64,000 bases of DNA from CAZDVQ01 sp964508975 (GCA_964508975.1 CAZDVQ010000011.1:31178-95177); one strand, 5' to 3'; shown: positions 34,692-43,904, counted from the first letter of the stretch. The notes: generated from the sequence alone by a model not told the origin. Numbers and translations are program-made.

Positions 34692-35126
34692 ATGTTCTCG
34701 AAAGCATGTGAATACGCCTTGCGCGCTTTGATTTTCATCGTGGCTAAAACCCAGGATGGAAGCCGTGTAGGTATTAAAGACATCGCCAAAGAGATCCACT
34801 CGCCAGAGCACTTCACTGCAAAGATTTTGCAGATTTTGAGCCGCAAAGGCATTGTTTCTTCCGTTAAAGGCCCAAACGGAGGCTTTTACATTGACCCAAA
34901 TTCGCGTAAAATTAGTCTACTCGAAGTTGTTGAAGCCATTGATGGTACTCGTTTACTTACAGCTTGTGCCCTTGGCGTTAAAGAATGTAGCGATTTGAAA
35001 CCTTGTCCGGTGCACGAACAATACTCCAGTATCCGTCGTGACCTCATCAAAATGCTTAAACACAACACCATCCAATCCCTAACCACGGATATTCTGGCTG
35101 GCGTTGCTTTCCTGAAAAACGATTAG
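34692..35126 (+). CDS. Rrf2-family Fe-S transcriptional regulator
   Basis: 144 residues. Winged-helix N-domain (MFSKACEYALRALIFIV, then GIKDIAKEIHSPEHFTAKIL, KGPNGGFYID) and three cysteines C92, C99 and C105 (ACALGVKECSDLKPC), close to the IscR/NsrR iron-sulfur cluster spacing. That points to sensing of NO, O2 or Fe-S status. It sits directly before the cbb3 oxidase genes and shares a 21-base box with the ccoI upstream region, so it likely controls both itself and the oxidase assembly genes. Confidence 0.92.
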   Translation: MFSKACEYALRALIFIVAKTQDGSRVGIKDIAKEIHSPEHFTAKILQILSRKGIVSSVKGPNGGFYIDPNSRKISLLEVVEAIDGTRLLTACALGVKECSDLKPCPVHEQYSSIRRDLIKMLKHNTIQSLTTDILAGVAFLKND

Positions 35127-35145
35127 CTTTTTTTTGAAATAATAC

Positions 35146-35166
35146 AAGATAAAAAGGTCTTATATT
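35146..35166. promoter_or_regulatory. Shared operator-like box, copy 2 (ccoI upstream)
   Basis: Exact reverse complement of 34628-34648, 38 bases before the ccoI ATG and 20 bases after the Rrf2 stop. Confidence 0.65.
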
Positions 35167-35203
35167 CTTTATTGTTTTAGCTTAGCATCATCCATACCCA
35201 CCC

Positions 35204-37681
35204 ATGATACCCTTTGCTCAAAAAAGAACCGACTTAAAGCTGGCCTGCTTCCATTGTCAGGAACCAGCGGATGGTCAATTGCTGTTCGACGACAAGGTGT
35301 TTTGCTGCGAAGGCTGCAAAACAGTGTATCAAGTATTACAAGACAATGGGCTAGACAGTTATTACTCGCTAGCCGAAGGCCAAACCCTTGGCCGCCGCAA
35401 CTCAGGTGCAGATTACAGCTACCTTGATGACCCGCAAATCGTTGACATGTTGCTCGACTACAAAGACGAGCAAATTGCCAAAATTACCTTCGCTTTGCCC
35501 GCCATCCACTGTTCAGCTTGTATTTGGCTACTCGAGAACCTCGGTAGGCTAAACGATGCGATTGCCATTGCCAAAGTAAACTTTATACGTCGCGAAATAG
35601 CCATCCAGTACCAACACGAACGCATCTCCTTGCGTGAAGTAGCCACCTTGCTCGACCGCATCGGTTACGCCCCCGACGTGAAACTAGGCACGCTCGACCG
35701 AGATAAAAAAGCACCCAACATCAACAAGGCCGATTGGTACCGATTAGGTGTTGCCGGTTTTTGCTTCGGTAATATCATGTTGATGAGTTTCCCGGAATAC
35801 TTGGGGCTTGAAGGCGCTGCCTTTGATAGCTTCCGTCGCTTTTTCGGTTACTTCAACATTCTATTGTCCTTGCCTGTACTGCTTTACAGCTCTACTGGTT
35901 ACTTCCAATCGGCTTGGGAAGGCATCAAACAACGCCATGCTAATATTGATATTCCGATTGCTATTGGTATAATCGTTTTATTTGGCAGAAGCGTCTACGA
36001 AATTCTAACGCAAACAGGTGCTGGCTACCTCGACTCTTTTGCTGGTTTAATTTTCTTCTTGCTTATCGGCAAGTGGTTTCAACGAAGAAGTTACAGCTCA
36101 TTATCGTTTGAGCGTGATTATAAAGCATACTTTCCCCTGGCGGCCACCTTGCGCCACACCAACGGTTCAGAAAGCAGTGTACCTGTAAACCAGTTACACG
36201 CTGGAGACCAAATCATTGTCCGTCATAGCGAGTTAATTCCCGCCGACGGCATCCTCATGGCTGGTGAAGCCCGGATCGACTACAGTTTCGTGACGGGAGA
36301 ATCCCAGCCGGTGGATAAAACTATCGGAAACAGACTCTATGCAGGTGGTCGCCAAGTGGGAAGTGCTATCGAAATTACCTTGACCCGGGATGTTGCGCAG
36401 AGTTATTTGACACAACTTTGGAACGATTCGGCTTTCAAGGAAACCTCCAAGCCTGCTGCCGAGACTATCGCCGATACGGTAGGCAGGCGTTTTACCTGGT
36501 TCGTACTGATTGTTGCTTTTGCAACGCTTTTGTACTGGATTCCGAGGGATATGCCAACGGCTATCAATGCATTTACAGCCGTGTTGATTGTTGCTTGCCC
36601 TTGTGCTATCGCACTCTCCATTCCATTTACACTAGGCAATTCCATGCGTGTACTGGGTCGCTGCGGCTTGTACGTGAAGGATGTGTTGGCTGTTGAAAAC
36701 ATGGCTCGCGTTAAACATATCGTGATGGACAAAACGGGTACCTTGACCTTGGCCAACAAGCAGAGTATCGTTTATAATGGTACAGCACTTGATTTGGAGC
36801 ATCAGGGCTTGGTTAAAACCTTGGTGAAACAGTCGAACCACCCCGTTAGCCGCAGGATTTACCTCTCGCTCGACGGTGAAGATAATTTGAAAATTACAGG
36901 CTACCAAGAAATAGTAGGTAGCGGAGTACAAGCCAATGTAAACGGGCACGATGTACGTATCGGCTCGGCCAGTTTTACAGGTGGCGATAAAACCCAGAAG
37001 GGTACTTGGATTAGTATTGACGGGCAGCCATACGGCTACTATCACATAGAAAACGTGTTTAGGAATGGGTTATGGATGCTCCTCGGAAGATTGACCGGCA
37101 AGTTCAACTTGTCGGTCATCTCCGGGGACAACGACAACGAGCGCACCGTGCTCGAAAGTCATTTCCCCGCCAATGCAAGCTTACAATTTGACCAAAAACC
37201 ACAGGACAAGCTAGACTACGTTAAAGCCCTGCAAGCCAGCGGCGAAACGGTATTGATGGTTGGCGATGGCCTCAACGATGCCGGTGCATTGCGCAGCAGT
37301 GAGGTAGGTATCGTGGTGACTGATGATACCAACAACTTTAACCCAGCCTGTGATGCTATCCTAGACGGTAGGATGTTTGACCAACTCGACCAATACTTGA
37401 ATTTTTCCCGCAAGAGCGTACGCTTGATCTACGGTGCATTTGCTATTTCAGCCATGTACAACGTGGTAGGTTTGAGCTTTGCGGTGCAAGGTATGTTGAC
37501 CCCAATTGTTGCTGCCATCCTGATGCCTTTGAGCTCGGTGAGCGTGGTAGCTTTCGGTATTGCATCAGGTAATATCTTGGCCTGGAGGATGGGCATGTTT
37601 AAACGTGCTGCCATTTTGGAAGAGCAGGTAAAGCCTCAGTCCCAAGATGCGAATCTGCTTGAATTTGAACTTGTAAAGTAG
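35204..37681 (+). CDS. ccoI: Copper-translocating P-type ATPase for cbb3 oxidase assembly
   Basis: Inner-membrane P1B ATPase of 825 residues delivering copper to the oxidase. N-terminal zinc-ribbon-like cluster (CFHC at 15-18 and FCCEGC at 33-38), heavy-metal-associated domain with CSAC (C103, C106), transmembrane CPC at 465-467 (IVACPCAIALS), phosphorylation site DKTGT (D509) and hinge GDGLND. The Zn-ribbon/HMA architecture and neighbours ccoS and ccoN mark it as CcoI/FixI rather than a general CopA. Confidence 0.93.
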   Translation: MIPFAQKRTDLKLACFHCQEPADGQLLFDDKVFCCEGCKTVYQVLQDNGLDSYYSLAEGQTLGRRNSGADYSYLDDPQIVDMLLDYKDEQIAKITFALPAIHCSACIWLLENLGRLNDAIAIAKVNFIRREIAIQYQHERISLREVATLLDRIGYAPDVKLGTLDRDKKAPNINKADWYRLGVAGFCFGNIMLMSFPEYLGLEGAAFDSFRRFFGYFNILLSLPVLLYSSTGYFQSAWEGIKQRHANIDIPIAIGIIVLFGRSVYEILTQTGAGYLDSFAGLIFFLLIGKWFQRRSYSSLSFERDYKAYFPLAATLRHTNGSESSVPVNQLHAGDQIIVRHSELIPADGILMAGEARIDYSFVTGESQPVDKTIGNRLYAGGRQVGSAIEITLTRDVAQSYLTQLWNDSAFKETSKPAAETIADTVGRRFTWFVLIVAFATLLYWIPRDMPTAINAFTAVLIVACPCAIALSIPFTLGNSMRVLGRCGLYVKDVLAVENMARVKHIVMDKTGTLTLANKQSIVYNGTALDLEHQGLVKTLVKQSNHPVSRRIYLSLDGEDNLKITGYQEIVGSGVQANVNGHDVRIGSASFTGGDKTQKGTWISIDGQPYGYYHIENVFRNGLWMLLGRLTGKFNLSVISGDNDNERTVLESHFPANASLQFDQKPQDKLDYVKALQASGETVLMVGDGLNDAGALRSSEVGIVVTDDTNNFNPACDAILDGRMFDQLDQYLNFSRKSVRLIYGAFAISAMYNVVGLSFAVQGMLTPIVAAILMPLSSVSVVAFGIASGNILAWRMGMFKRAAILEEQVKPQSQDANLLEFELVK

Positions 37682-37712
37682 AATGAATCTGAATAATACT
37701 AGGCCGCTTTTA

Positions 37713-37728
37713 TGTGATTCCCATCACA
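37713..37728. promoter_or_regulatory. FNR/CRP-type palindrome upstream of ccoS
   Basis: TGTGATTCCCATCACA: perfect TGTGA-N6-TCACA. It is 71 bases ahead of the ccoS ATG and the only such site seen in the cbb3 cluster. It suggests oxygen-responsive activation of ccoS-NO-Q-P by an FNR-like protein encoded elsewhere. Confidence 0.7.
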
Positions 37729-37798
37729 AAAATGGGCTTGGTAAAATCGGAATTTTGAAGCCTCATACATCTATAACCTAACCCATAATTATTACACC

Positions 37799-37969
37799 AT
37801 GGAAGCAATGTTCATCCTCATCGGAATAGGCTTCTTCGTTGCACTTGGCTTTTTGCTGCTGTTCGTCTGGGCAGTCAAAAGTGGTCAGTACGACGACGAG
37901 CACACGCCGGCCATCCGGATTTTATTTGACGATGCACCCGTTAAACCTGCGGCCAAGCCAGAAAAATAG
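37799..37969 (+). CDS. ccoS: cbb3 oxidase maturation protein CcoS
   Basis: 56 residues. One membrane helix (MFILIGIGFFVALGFLLLFVWAV) followed by the conserved SGQYDD motif and a short cytoplasmic tail. CcoS is required for haem/copper insertion into the oxidase. Length, motif and position between ccoI and ccoN are typical. Confidence 0.92.
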   Translation: MEAMFILIGIGFFVALGFLLLFVWAVKSGQYDDEHTPAIRILFDDAPVKPAAKPEK

Positions 37970-38016
37970 CTGCTAGAATACCTGAAATAAAAACTAAATT
38001 TAAACTCTACACCATT

Positions 38017-40176
38017 ATGAATGCTGAAACAGGAACCTTGAAAGAGCAGTTCAGCTACGACAACCTGATCGTGAAGAAGTTCGCGTACGCCACTATTTTG
38101 TGGGCAATCGTGGGTTTCTTAGCAGGTTTGTGGGCGGCACTAGAACTCGTGTTCCCCGCGCTGAACTTCAACCTCCCATTTTTAACCTTTGGCCGTTTGC
38201 GCCCCTTGCACACGAATGCAGCTATTTTCGCCTTCGTGGGTAACGGTATTTTCATGGGTGTTTACTACTCGCTCCAACGCTTGATGAAAGCCCGGATGTT
38301 TAGCGACACCTTGAGTAACATCCACTTCTGGGCTTGGCAATTAATTATTGTCATGGCCGCGGTAAGCTTACCCTTGGGTTATACCTCCGGTAAAGAGTAT
38401 GCCGAGTTGGAATGGCCAATCGACATTGCCATCACCTTGGTTTGGGTGGTATTTGGTATCAACATGATTGGTACCATCATCAAACGCCGTGAGAACCACT
38501 TGTATGTTGCTGTCTGGTTCTACATTGCCACCTGGGTAACCGTTGCCGTGCTGCACATTGTGAACAGTATGGAAATGCCGGTTACTTTCTTGAAAAGTTA
38601 CTCGATGTATGCTGGCGTACAGGATGCCTTGGTACAGTGGTGGTACGGTCACAACGCGGTAGCGTTCTTCTTGACCACGCCTTACCTTGGTTTGATGTAC
38701 TACTTCCTCCCGAAAGCAGCTAATCGCCCAGTTTACTCATACCGTCTTTCTATTATCCACTTCTGGGCCTTGATTTTCATCTATATCTGGGCTGGTCCTC
38801 ACCACTTGTTGTATTCTTCTTTGCCTGACTGGGCACAGTCCCTAGGTACTGTATTCTCTATCATGTTGATTGCTCCATCTTGGGGTGGTATGTTGAACGG
38901 TTTGTTGACCCTCCGTGGTGCCTGGGACCGTGTTCGCCAAGATGCCGTTTTGAAATTCATGGTGGTTGCCGTTACCGCTTACGGTATGGCTACGTTTGAA
39001 GGCCCATTGCTTTCTATCAAATCGGTTAATGCTTTGAGCCACTTTACCGACTGGACCGTGGCGCACGTACACGTGGGGACCCTCGGCTGGAACGGTTTCT
39101 TGACCTTCGGTATCTTGTACTGGTTAATCCCTAAAATGTTCAATACCAAAATGTACTCCGAGAAATTGCTCAACTTCCACTTCTGGATTGGCACCTTGGG
39201 TATCTTGGTTTGGGTCATCCCGATGTACTGGGCTGGTTTTACACAAGGTTTAATGTGGAAACAATTTGATGCCGATGGCTTCTTGGTGTACAAAAACTTC
39301 TTGGACACCGTTACCCAGTTGATTCCTTTATACGCTGCCCGTGCAGTGGGTGGTTTGTTGTATATCATTGGTGCATTGGTGATGGTTTACAACATTATCA
39401 AAACCGTACAACAGGGTAAATTCGTTGCGAATGAACCGGCTGAAGCAGCGCCTCGTAACGTTAACCAAGGTGTGCACAAAGGCGAGCACTGGCACCGCTG
39501 GATTGAACGCCGCCCTATCCAACTTACTGTTTGGGCTGCCGTGGCTATCTTGATTGGTGGTTTGGTTGAGATTATCCCAACCTCTATGATTAAGTCCAAT
39601 ATCCCTACCATCGCCTCAGTTAAACCTTATACCCCGCTTGAACTCGAAGGCCGTGACTTGTATATCAAAGAAGGCTGTAATAGCTGTCACTCCCAAATGG
39701 TTCGCCCATTCCGTTCTGAAACAGAACGCTACGGCGAGTTCTCTAAAGGTGGTGAGTTTGTGTACGATCACCCGTTCCTCTGGGGTTCTATCCGCAAGGG
39801 TCCAGACTTGCACCGCCTCGGTGGCAAATATGATCACACTTGGCACTTTAACCACATGTACGATCCTAAATCCACTTCACCAGGATCTATCATGCCACGT
39901 TACCCTTGGTTGATGCGCAACGATTTGAATATCAGCAATACCCCAGCTAAAATCCGTGCTATGCAAGCACTCGGCGTTCCTTATGAAAAAGGTTACGACC
40001 AAGTAGCGGTGAACGATCTTAAAGCTCAAGCCCTCGACATTACCAAAAAGCTGAATGCTGCCGGTATCAACATCGAAGGACTCGAAAACAAAGAAATCAT
40101 CGCCATGATCGCTTACATGCAACGCTTGGGTACCGACATCAAGAACGAACCGAAGCTTGACCCAACAACAGAATAA
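38017..40176 (+). CDS. ccoNO: Fused cbb3 oxidase subunits I and II (CcoN-CcoO)
   Basis: Catalytic core of the high-affinity proton-pumping terminal oxidase; 719 residues. The CcoN part (to about 480) has 12 or more helices with haem/CuB ligands: LHTNAAIFAF, WYGHNAVAFFLT, GPHHLLYSSLPDW and TDWTVAHVHVGTLGWNG. The CcoO part begins with a membrane anchor (LTVWAAVAILIGGLVEII) and carries the mono-haem motif CNSCH in EGCNSCHSQMVRPFRSE, ending with the axial Met region SIMPRYPWL. N-O fusion is known in Bacteroidota. Confidence 0.97.
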   Translation: MNAETGTLKEQFSYDNLIVKKFAYATILWAIVGFLAGLWAALELVFPALNFNLPFLTFGRLRPLHTNAAIFAFVGNGIFMGVYYSLQRLMKARMFSDTLSNIHFWAWQLIIVMAAVSLPLGYTSGKEYAELEWPIDIAITLVWVVFGINMIGTIIKRRENHLYVAVWFYIATWVTVAVLHIVNSMEMPVTFLKSYSMYAGVQDALVQWWYGHNAVAFFLTTPYLGLMYYFLPKAANRPVYSYRLSIIHFWALIFIYIWAGPHHLLYSSLPDWAQSLGTVFSIMLIAPSWGGMLNGLLTLRGAWDRVRQDAVLKFMVVAVTAYGMATFEGPLLSIKSVNALSHFTDWTVAHVHVGTLGWNGFLTFGILYWLIPKMFNTKMYSEKLLNFHFWIGTLGILVWVIPMYWAGFTQGLMWKQFDADGFLVYKNFLDTVTQLIPLYAARAVGGLLYIIGALVMVYNIIKTVQQGKFVANEPAEAAPRNVNQGVHKGEHWHRWIERRPIQLTVWAAVAILIGGLVEIIPTSMIKSNIPTIASVKPYTPLELEGRDLYIKEGCNSCHSQMVRPFRSETERYGEFSKGGEFVYDHPFLWGSIRKGPDLHRLGGKYDHTWHFNHMYDPKSTSPGSIMPRYPWLMRNDLNISNTPAKIRAMQALGVPYEKGYDQVAVNDLKAQALDITKKLNAAGINIEGLENKEIIAMIAYMQRLGTDIKNEPKLDPTTE

Positions 40177-40194
40177 CCCTAAAACTCCATAACC

Positions 40195-40383
40195 ATGTTT
40201 AGAAATATTTTGTCATCAGCCGAAGGTGTCAACGTCTATGCACTTGTTGTGCTAGTATTGTTCTTCACCATTTTCATCCTGGTTTTCCTCCGGGCCGTTA
40301 CGGCCAAAAAAGGCTTTATCGAGAAGATGTCAAACCTCCCGCTGGAAGATGACGATACCGTGAAAGGTACTCAAACTCATTAA
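40195..40383 (+). CDS. ccoQ: cbb3 oxidase small subunit CcoQ
   Basis: 62 residues with a single membrane helix (VYALVVLVLFFTIFILVFL) and an acidic tail (LPLEDDDT). Position between ccoN/O and ccoP, and length, fit CcoQ, which stabilises the complex. Sequence conservation in this family is weak, so the call leans on context. Confidence 0.85.
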   Translation: MFRNILSSAEGVNVYALVVLVLFFTIFILVFLRAVTAKKGFIEKMSNLPLEDDDTVKGTQTH

Positions 40384-40407
40384 CCGACTTTAAAAGAACT
40401 CACACTC

Positions 40408-41592
40408 ATGAAACGATATTTTTCAAAACGATTGATCCTCATGGCAGCGACCTCCCTTTCTGCCATGAGCCTCTGGGCAGCCGACGAAGCGCCGGCTCAA
40501 GCCGCCGAGGTCGCCGCTAGCGGTGGAACTTTCAGTGGTATGCTCGGATACGTATTTGCTGGTATAGTTGGTGCCGTGGTAGGCGCTTCTGTCTTCAGCT
40601 TGTTCAAAGTGTACCAATTCTTGTACAAAAAATCAGGAGCCGCCGATAACGCCGAAGCCCACGCCGCAGCCCTTAGCCCTACGTTCTTGATGGGCCTCTT
40701 CGGTCTCTTCGCTGCCTTCTTGGTTTTCATCATTTACGGTTCAACCAAAATTGTTGACCTGGCTTCTGAAAGCAAAAATCCACACCTTTTTGGCAACCTC
40801 TACATGTTCATGCTTTTAGGCCTGACCTTGCTCGTGGTTATCGCTGTTGGCGCTACTTTAATCAATGTGTACAGCAAAATGCCACATGTTGAAGGCGCTG
40901 AACAACCGCGCTCACTCTGGCAAGGCATGATGCAGCAACTTACCGATGCTACCCCAATCGCTAAAGAAGCCGATGTGATGATGGACCATGATTACGATGG
41001 TATCCGCGAGCTCGACAACAACCTTCCACCTTGGTGGCTCTGGGGTTTTTACCTCTGTGTGGCTTGGTCAATTGCATACATGATTTACTACCACGTGGGC
41101 ACCGATTGGTCAACCAACAATGATTATTATGCCGAGATGGCTAAAGCTGAAAAAATTAAAGCGGCCAACATGGCGAAAGGCAATAACTCGGTTGATGAAA
41201 ATACCGTGGTGATGCTTACCGATGCTACGGCAATTGCCAATGGTAAAGCTACTTACACCAGCCTCTGTACGGGTTGCCACGGCCCAGAAGGCCAAGGCTT
41301 GACTGGGAATGCAGCCCCTAACCTTACCGATGAGTACTGGATCTATGGTGGGGGTATCAAAAACGTGTTCAAATCGGTTAAATACGGTTACCCTGAAAAA
41401 GGTATGATTCCATGGAAAAGCCAGTTGAGCCCAGCCAAAATCCAAGAAGTCGCCAGCTACGTCTGGTCGCTACAAGGCACCAAACCTGCCAACGCCAAAG
41501 AGCCACAAGGCGAAATTTGGTCTGAGGCCGCCACCGCTGCTGCTCCTGATTCTACAGCTACCCTTAGCCCTGATTCAGCGGCTACCAAGTAA
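40408..41592 (+). CDS. ccoP: cbb3 oxidase cytochrome c subunit CcoP (mono-haem)
   Basis: 394 residues. N-terminal hydrophobic segments (three or four helices, more than classical CcoP), including the CcoP-type PPWWLWGFYLCVAWSIAYMIYYH, then a periplasmic cytochrome c domain with one CxxCH (LCTGCHGPEGQG) and the axial Met in KGMIPWKSQLSP. Proteobacterial CcoP has two haem c sites; only one is present here, as in other Bacteroidota. The tail is Ala/Ser/Asp-rich. Confidence 0.93.
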   Translation: MKRYFSKRLILMAATSLSAMSLWAADEAPAQAAEVAASGGTFSGMLGYVFAGIVGAVVGASVFSLFKVYQFLYKKSGAADNAEAHAAALSPTFLMGLFGLFAAFLVFIIYGSTKIVDLASESKNPHLFGNLYMFMLLGLTLLVVIAVGATLINVYSKMPHVEGAEQPRSLWQGMMQQLTDATPIAKEADVMMDHDYDGIRELDNNLPPWWLWGFYLCVAWSIAYMIYYHVGTDWSTNNDYYAEMAKAEKIKAANMAKGNNSVDENTVVMLTDATAIANGKATYTSLCTGCHGPEGQGLTGNAAPNLTDEYWIYGGGIKNVFKSVKYGYPEKGMIPWKSQLSPAKIQEVASYVWSLQGTKPANAKEPQGEIWSEAATAAAPDSTATLSPDSAATK

Positions 41593-41642
41593 CATACAGC
41601 TACAGTTTTAGTAATTATTAGTTTTCTTTTAGTTCATTTTAT

Positions 41643-41758
41643 TTTTTTGGGCGCATGCCGCTAAAGCGGCACCGGGCTATCCGGGGCTCGCTATTCGCTC
41701 GGTGCTTTGCACCGCGGCCTTTGGCCGCGCCCCTCCTATCCCTTGCGCAGGCAAGGAG
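41643..41758 (+). repeat. GC-rich intergenic element GRE-11 (plus orientation)
   Basis: Starts TTTTTTTGGGCGCATGCCGC; body with GCTCGCTATTCGCTCGGTGC and GGCCTTTGGCC. The right boundary is blurred. Confidence 0.75.
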
Positions 41759-41773
41759 AGAGACTCTACACCA

Positions 41774-41818
41774 AACTCCTACCCCCGGCCCCGAAAGTGT
41801 GGTCGGGGGGCAGGAGTT
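41774..41818. repeat. Strong GC hairpin before ccoG
   Basis: AACTCCTACCCCCGGCC pairs with GGTCGGGGGGCAGGAGTT (two mismatches) around a 10-base loop. Not part of the GRE consensus. Possible attenuator or mRNA-processing site between ccoP and ccoG. Confidence 0.65.
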
Positions 41819-41905
41819 ACCGCCTCGGCACTTTTTACAACTCGACGCTAACCCACCCTTTAAGCACCCATTCCATAACCAACCCCTTAAAGCGTCAAAA
41901 CAATC

Positions 41906-43348
41906 ATGGAAGAAAAGTACAAAGACCTCCCCGTCGAGATTACCGACGAGAGTTTCCGCGATAGTATCGCCACCGTTGACCACTCCGGTAAACGCAAATG
42001 GATTTATCCCAAACAACCTAAAGGTAAATTCTACAATTACCGCACGATTGTAAGCTACCTGTTCTTGGCAGTTTTCTTCGTGGGGCCTTTCCTCCGCCTC
42101 AATGGCGAACCCTTCCTACTCCTGAATATCCTCGAGCGCAAATTTATATTGTTCGGGGTTGTTTTCATGCCCCAGGATAGCTTCATCCTTGGCTTGAGCA
42201 TGCTGGCCGGTGTATTGGCCATCGCCCTTTTTACCGTTATCTTCGGACGCTTGTTCTGCGGTTGGATATGCCCCCAAACCGTCTTTATGGAAATGGTCTT
42301 CCGCAAGATTGAATACCTTATAGAAGGCGATTATAACCAACAGAAAAAACTTAACGCCCAAGCTTGGACGACTGAGAAAATTTGGAAAAAAAGCTTGAAA
42401 ACAGCGCTTTTCTTCCTCATCGCGGTTCTGGTTACCAATACTTTCTTGTCGTATCTCATCAGTAGCGATCAAGTATACCAAATCATTACCGAGCCGATTA
42501 GCCAGCACGTGGCTGGTTTTGCCGCCATGATTGTGTTCTCCTTCGTATTCTACTTTGTGTTTGCCTGGATGCGCGAACAAGTTTGTATCGCCATTTGCCC
42601 TTATGGCCGTATGCAAAGTGTATTGCTCGATAAAGACTCGGTGGTTATTGCCTACGACTTCGTGCGTGGTGAACCCCGTGGTAAAATAAAAAAGACAAAC
42701 CCACTCGACGATATCACTAACGCTGTGAAGCAAGGTGATTGCATCGACTGTAAATTATGTATCGCGGTTTGCCCCACAGGCATCGACATCCGCAACGGTA
42801 CTCAACTGGAATGTGTAAACTGTACCGCCTGTATCGACGTGTGTGACGAGGTAATGGAAAAAGTAGACAAGCCTAAAGGCCTAATCCGTTACGCTTCTTA
42901 CGAAAGTATCACCACCGGTAAGAAATTTGCCCTGACTACCCGTGCTAAGGCCTACATCGGCGTACTGGTACTCTTGGTCAGTTTCATTGGCTTCATGATG
43001 TTTACCCGTGGTCACATTGAAACAACCATCTTGCGTACACCTGGCTCCATGTTCCAGAAAGTGGATGAAAACCACTACACCAACATGTACAACTACAAAG
43101 TGGCCAACAAATCAACTGATACCCTGAGTGTGAACTTCCGAGTTTCATCTGCCGGTGCTACACTTCAAATTGTAGGAACTAGCCAAAACATCGTAGTTCC
43201 ACCTCAACAAGTGGCACAAGGCTCGATGATTGTAACCATGGAGTCAAAAGCCATGGGCAACCAATCAACGCCAATCCGATTTGAAGTGCTTGAAAAAGGC
43301 AAAGTAGTAGAGAAGGTTAAAAGTAACTTCCTCGGGCCATTCAAGTAA
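41906..43348 (+). CDS. ccoG: cbb3 oxidase accessory ferredoxin-like protein CcoG
   Basis: 480-residue inner-membrane protein, FixG/RdxA family, reducing Cu(II) for CuB insertion. Five or so helices, CGWICPQTVF and CIAICPYGRMQ, two 4Fe-4S sites (GDCIDCKLCIAVCPTGIDIRNG and CVNCTACIDVC, each in part), and a C-terminal Ig-like periplasmic domain (SVNFRVSSAGATLQIVG). Starts after the GRE-11/hairpin interval, so it may be on a separate transcript from ccoNOQP. Confidence 0.95.
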   Translation: MEEKYKDLPVEITDESFRDSIATVDHSGKRKWIYPKQPKGKFYNYRTIVSYLFLAVFFVGPFLRLNGEPFLLLNILERKFILFGVVFMPQDSFILGLSMLAGVLAIALFTVIFGRLFCGWICPQTVFMEMVFRKIEYLIEGDYNQQKKLNAQAWTTEKIWKKSLKTALFFLIAVLVTNTFLSYLISSDQVYQIITEPISQHVAGFAAMIVFSFVFYFVFAWMREQVCIAICPYGRMQSVLLDKDSVVIAYDFVRGEPRGKIKKTNPLDDITNAVKQGDCIDCKLCIAVCPTGIDIRNGTQLECVNCTACIDVCDEVMEKVDKPKGLIRYASYESITTGKKFALTTRAKAYIGVLVLLVSFIGFMMFTRGHIETTILRTPGSMFQKVDENHYTNMYNYKVANKSTDTLSVNFRVSSAGATLQIVGTSQNIVVPPQQVAQGSMIVTMESKAMGNQSTPIRFEVLEKGKVVEKVKSNFLGPFK

Positions 43349-43363
43349 TAAAACTTATTTTCT

Positions 43364-43403
43364 GGGGGAGTAGCCAGTACCTTACTCGCCACTCCCCCTT
43401 TTT
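43364..43403 (+). terminator. Terminator-like hairpin after ccoG
   Basis: GGGGGAGT / ACTCCCCC stem with T-run. It separates ccoG from ccoH and may only partly terminate. Confidence 0.7.
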
Positions 43404-43470
43404 ATACATACCGTCTTAACCCAACAGTATGTTTATGCAAACCCATCCATAACCTCAAACCCAATTACCT

Positions 43471-43899
43471 ATGAACTGGGGTCTCAAAATTGCACTAGCC
43501 TACACCCTCTTTGCGGCGGGAGTAATATTCATGGCTATTAAGGCATCAAGTTACAAGTTGAACTTGGTGACTAAAGATTACTACAGCGAAGAACTCAACA
43601 ACGCTGAAACACAATCCCGTAAACAGAATACCCTGAATTTGGGTAATCCTTTGAGCATTGTAGTTTCGGGCGATTCATTAAAACTTACATTCCCGCCGGA
43701 AGCTGTACCCACTAAAGGCACCATTCACCTGTACCGCCCTAGCGATAGCTCAATGGATAAAAAAATTGAGTTGACGCCTGGCCAAGCACAGGTTACTATA
43801 TCAGTAGCCGAGTTGCAAACAGGCATGTGGCGTACCAAAATTACCTGGGACGACGACCAAGGTAAAGGCTATTTTACCGAGGATTCATTCATGCGCTAA
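43471..43899 (+). CDS. ccoH: FixH/CcoH-family cbb3 assembly protein
   Basis: 142 residues. One N-terminal membrane helix (WGLKIALAYTLFAAGVIFMAI), then a periplasmic beta domain (HLYRPSDSSMDKKIEL, MWRTKITWDDD). Family members stabilise the oxidase complex during assembly. Located after ccoG with 5 bases to the SafE-like gene. Confidence 0.9.
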   Translation: MNWGLKIALAYTLFAAGVIFMAIKASSYKLNLVTKDYYSEELNNAETQSRKQNTLNLGNPLSIVVSGDSLKLTFPPEAVPTKGTIHLYRPSDSSMDKKIELTPGQAQVTISVAELQTGMWRTKITWDDDQGKGYFTEDSFMR

Positions 43900-43904
43900 T
43901 CGCC

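Noticed and set aside
41655..42053. Reading frame across GRE-11 and the ccoG start
   Set aside because: Overlaps the repeat, the 41774-41818 hairpin and the well-supported ccoG gene in another frame.
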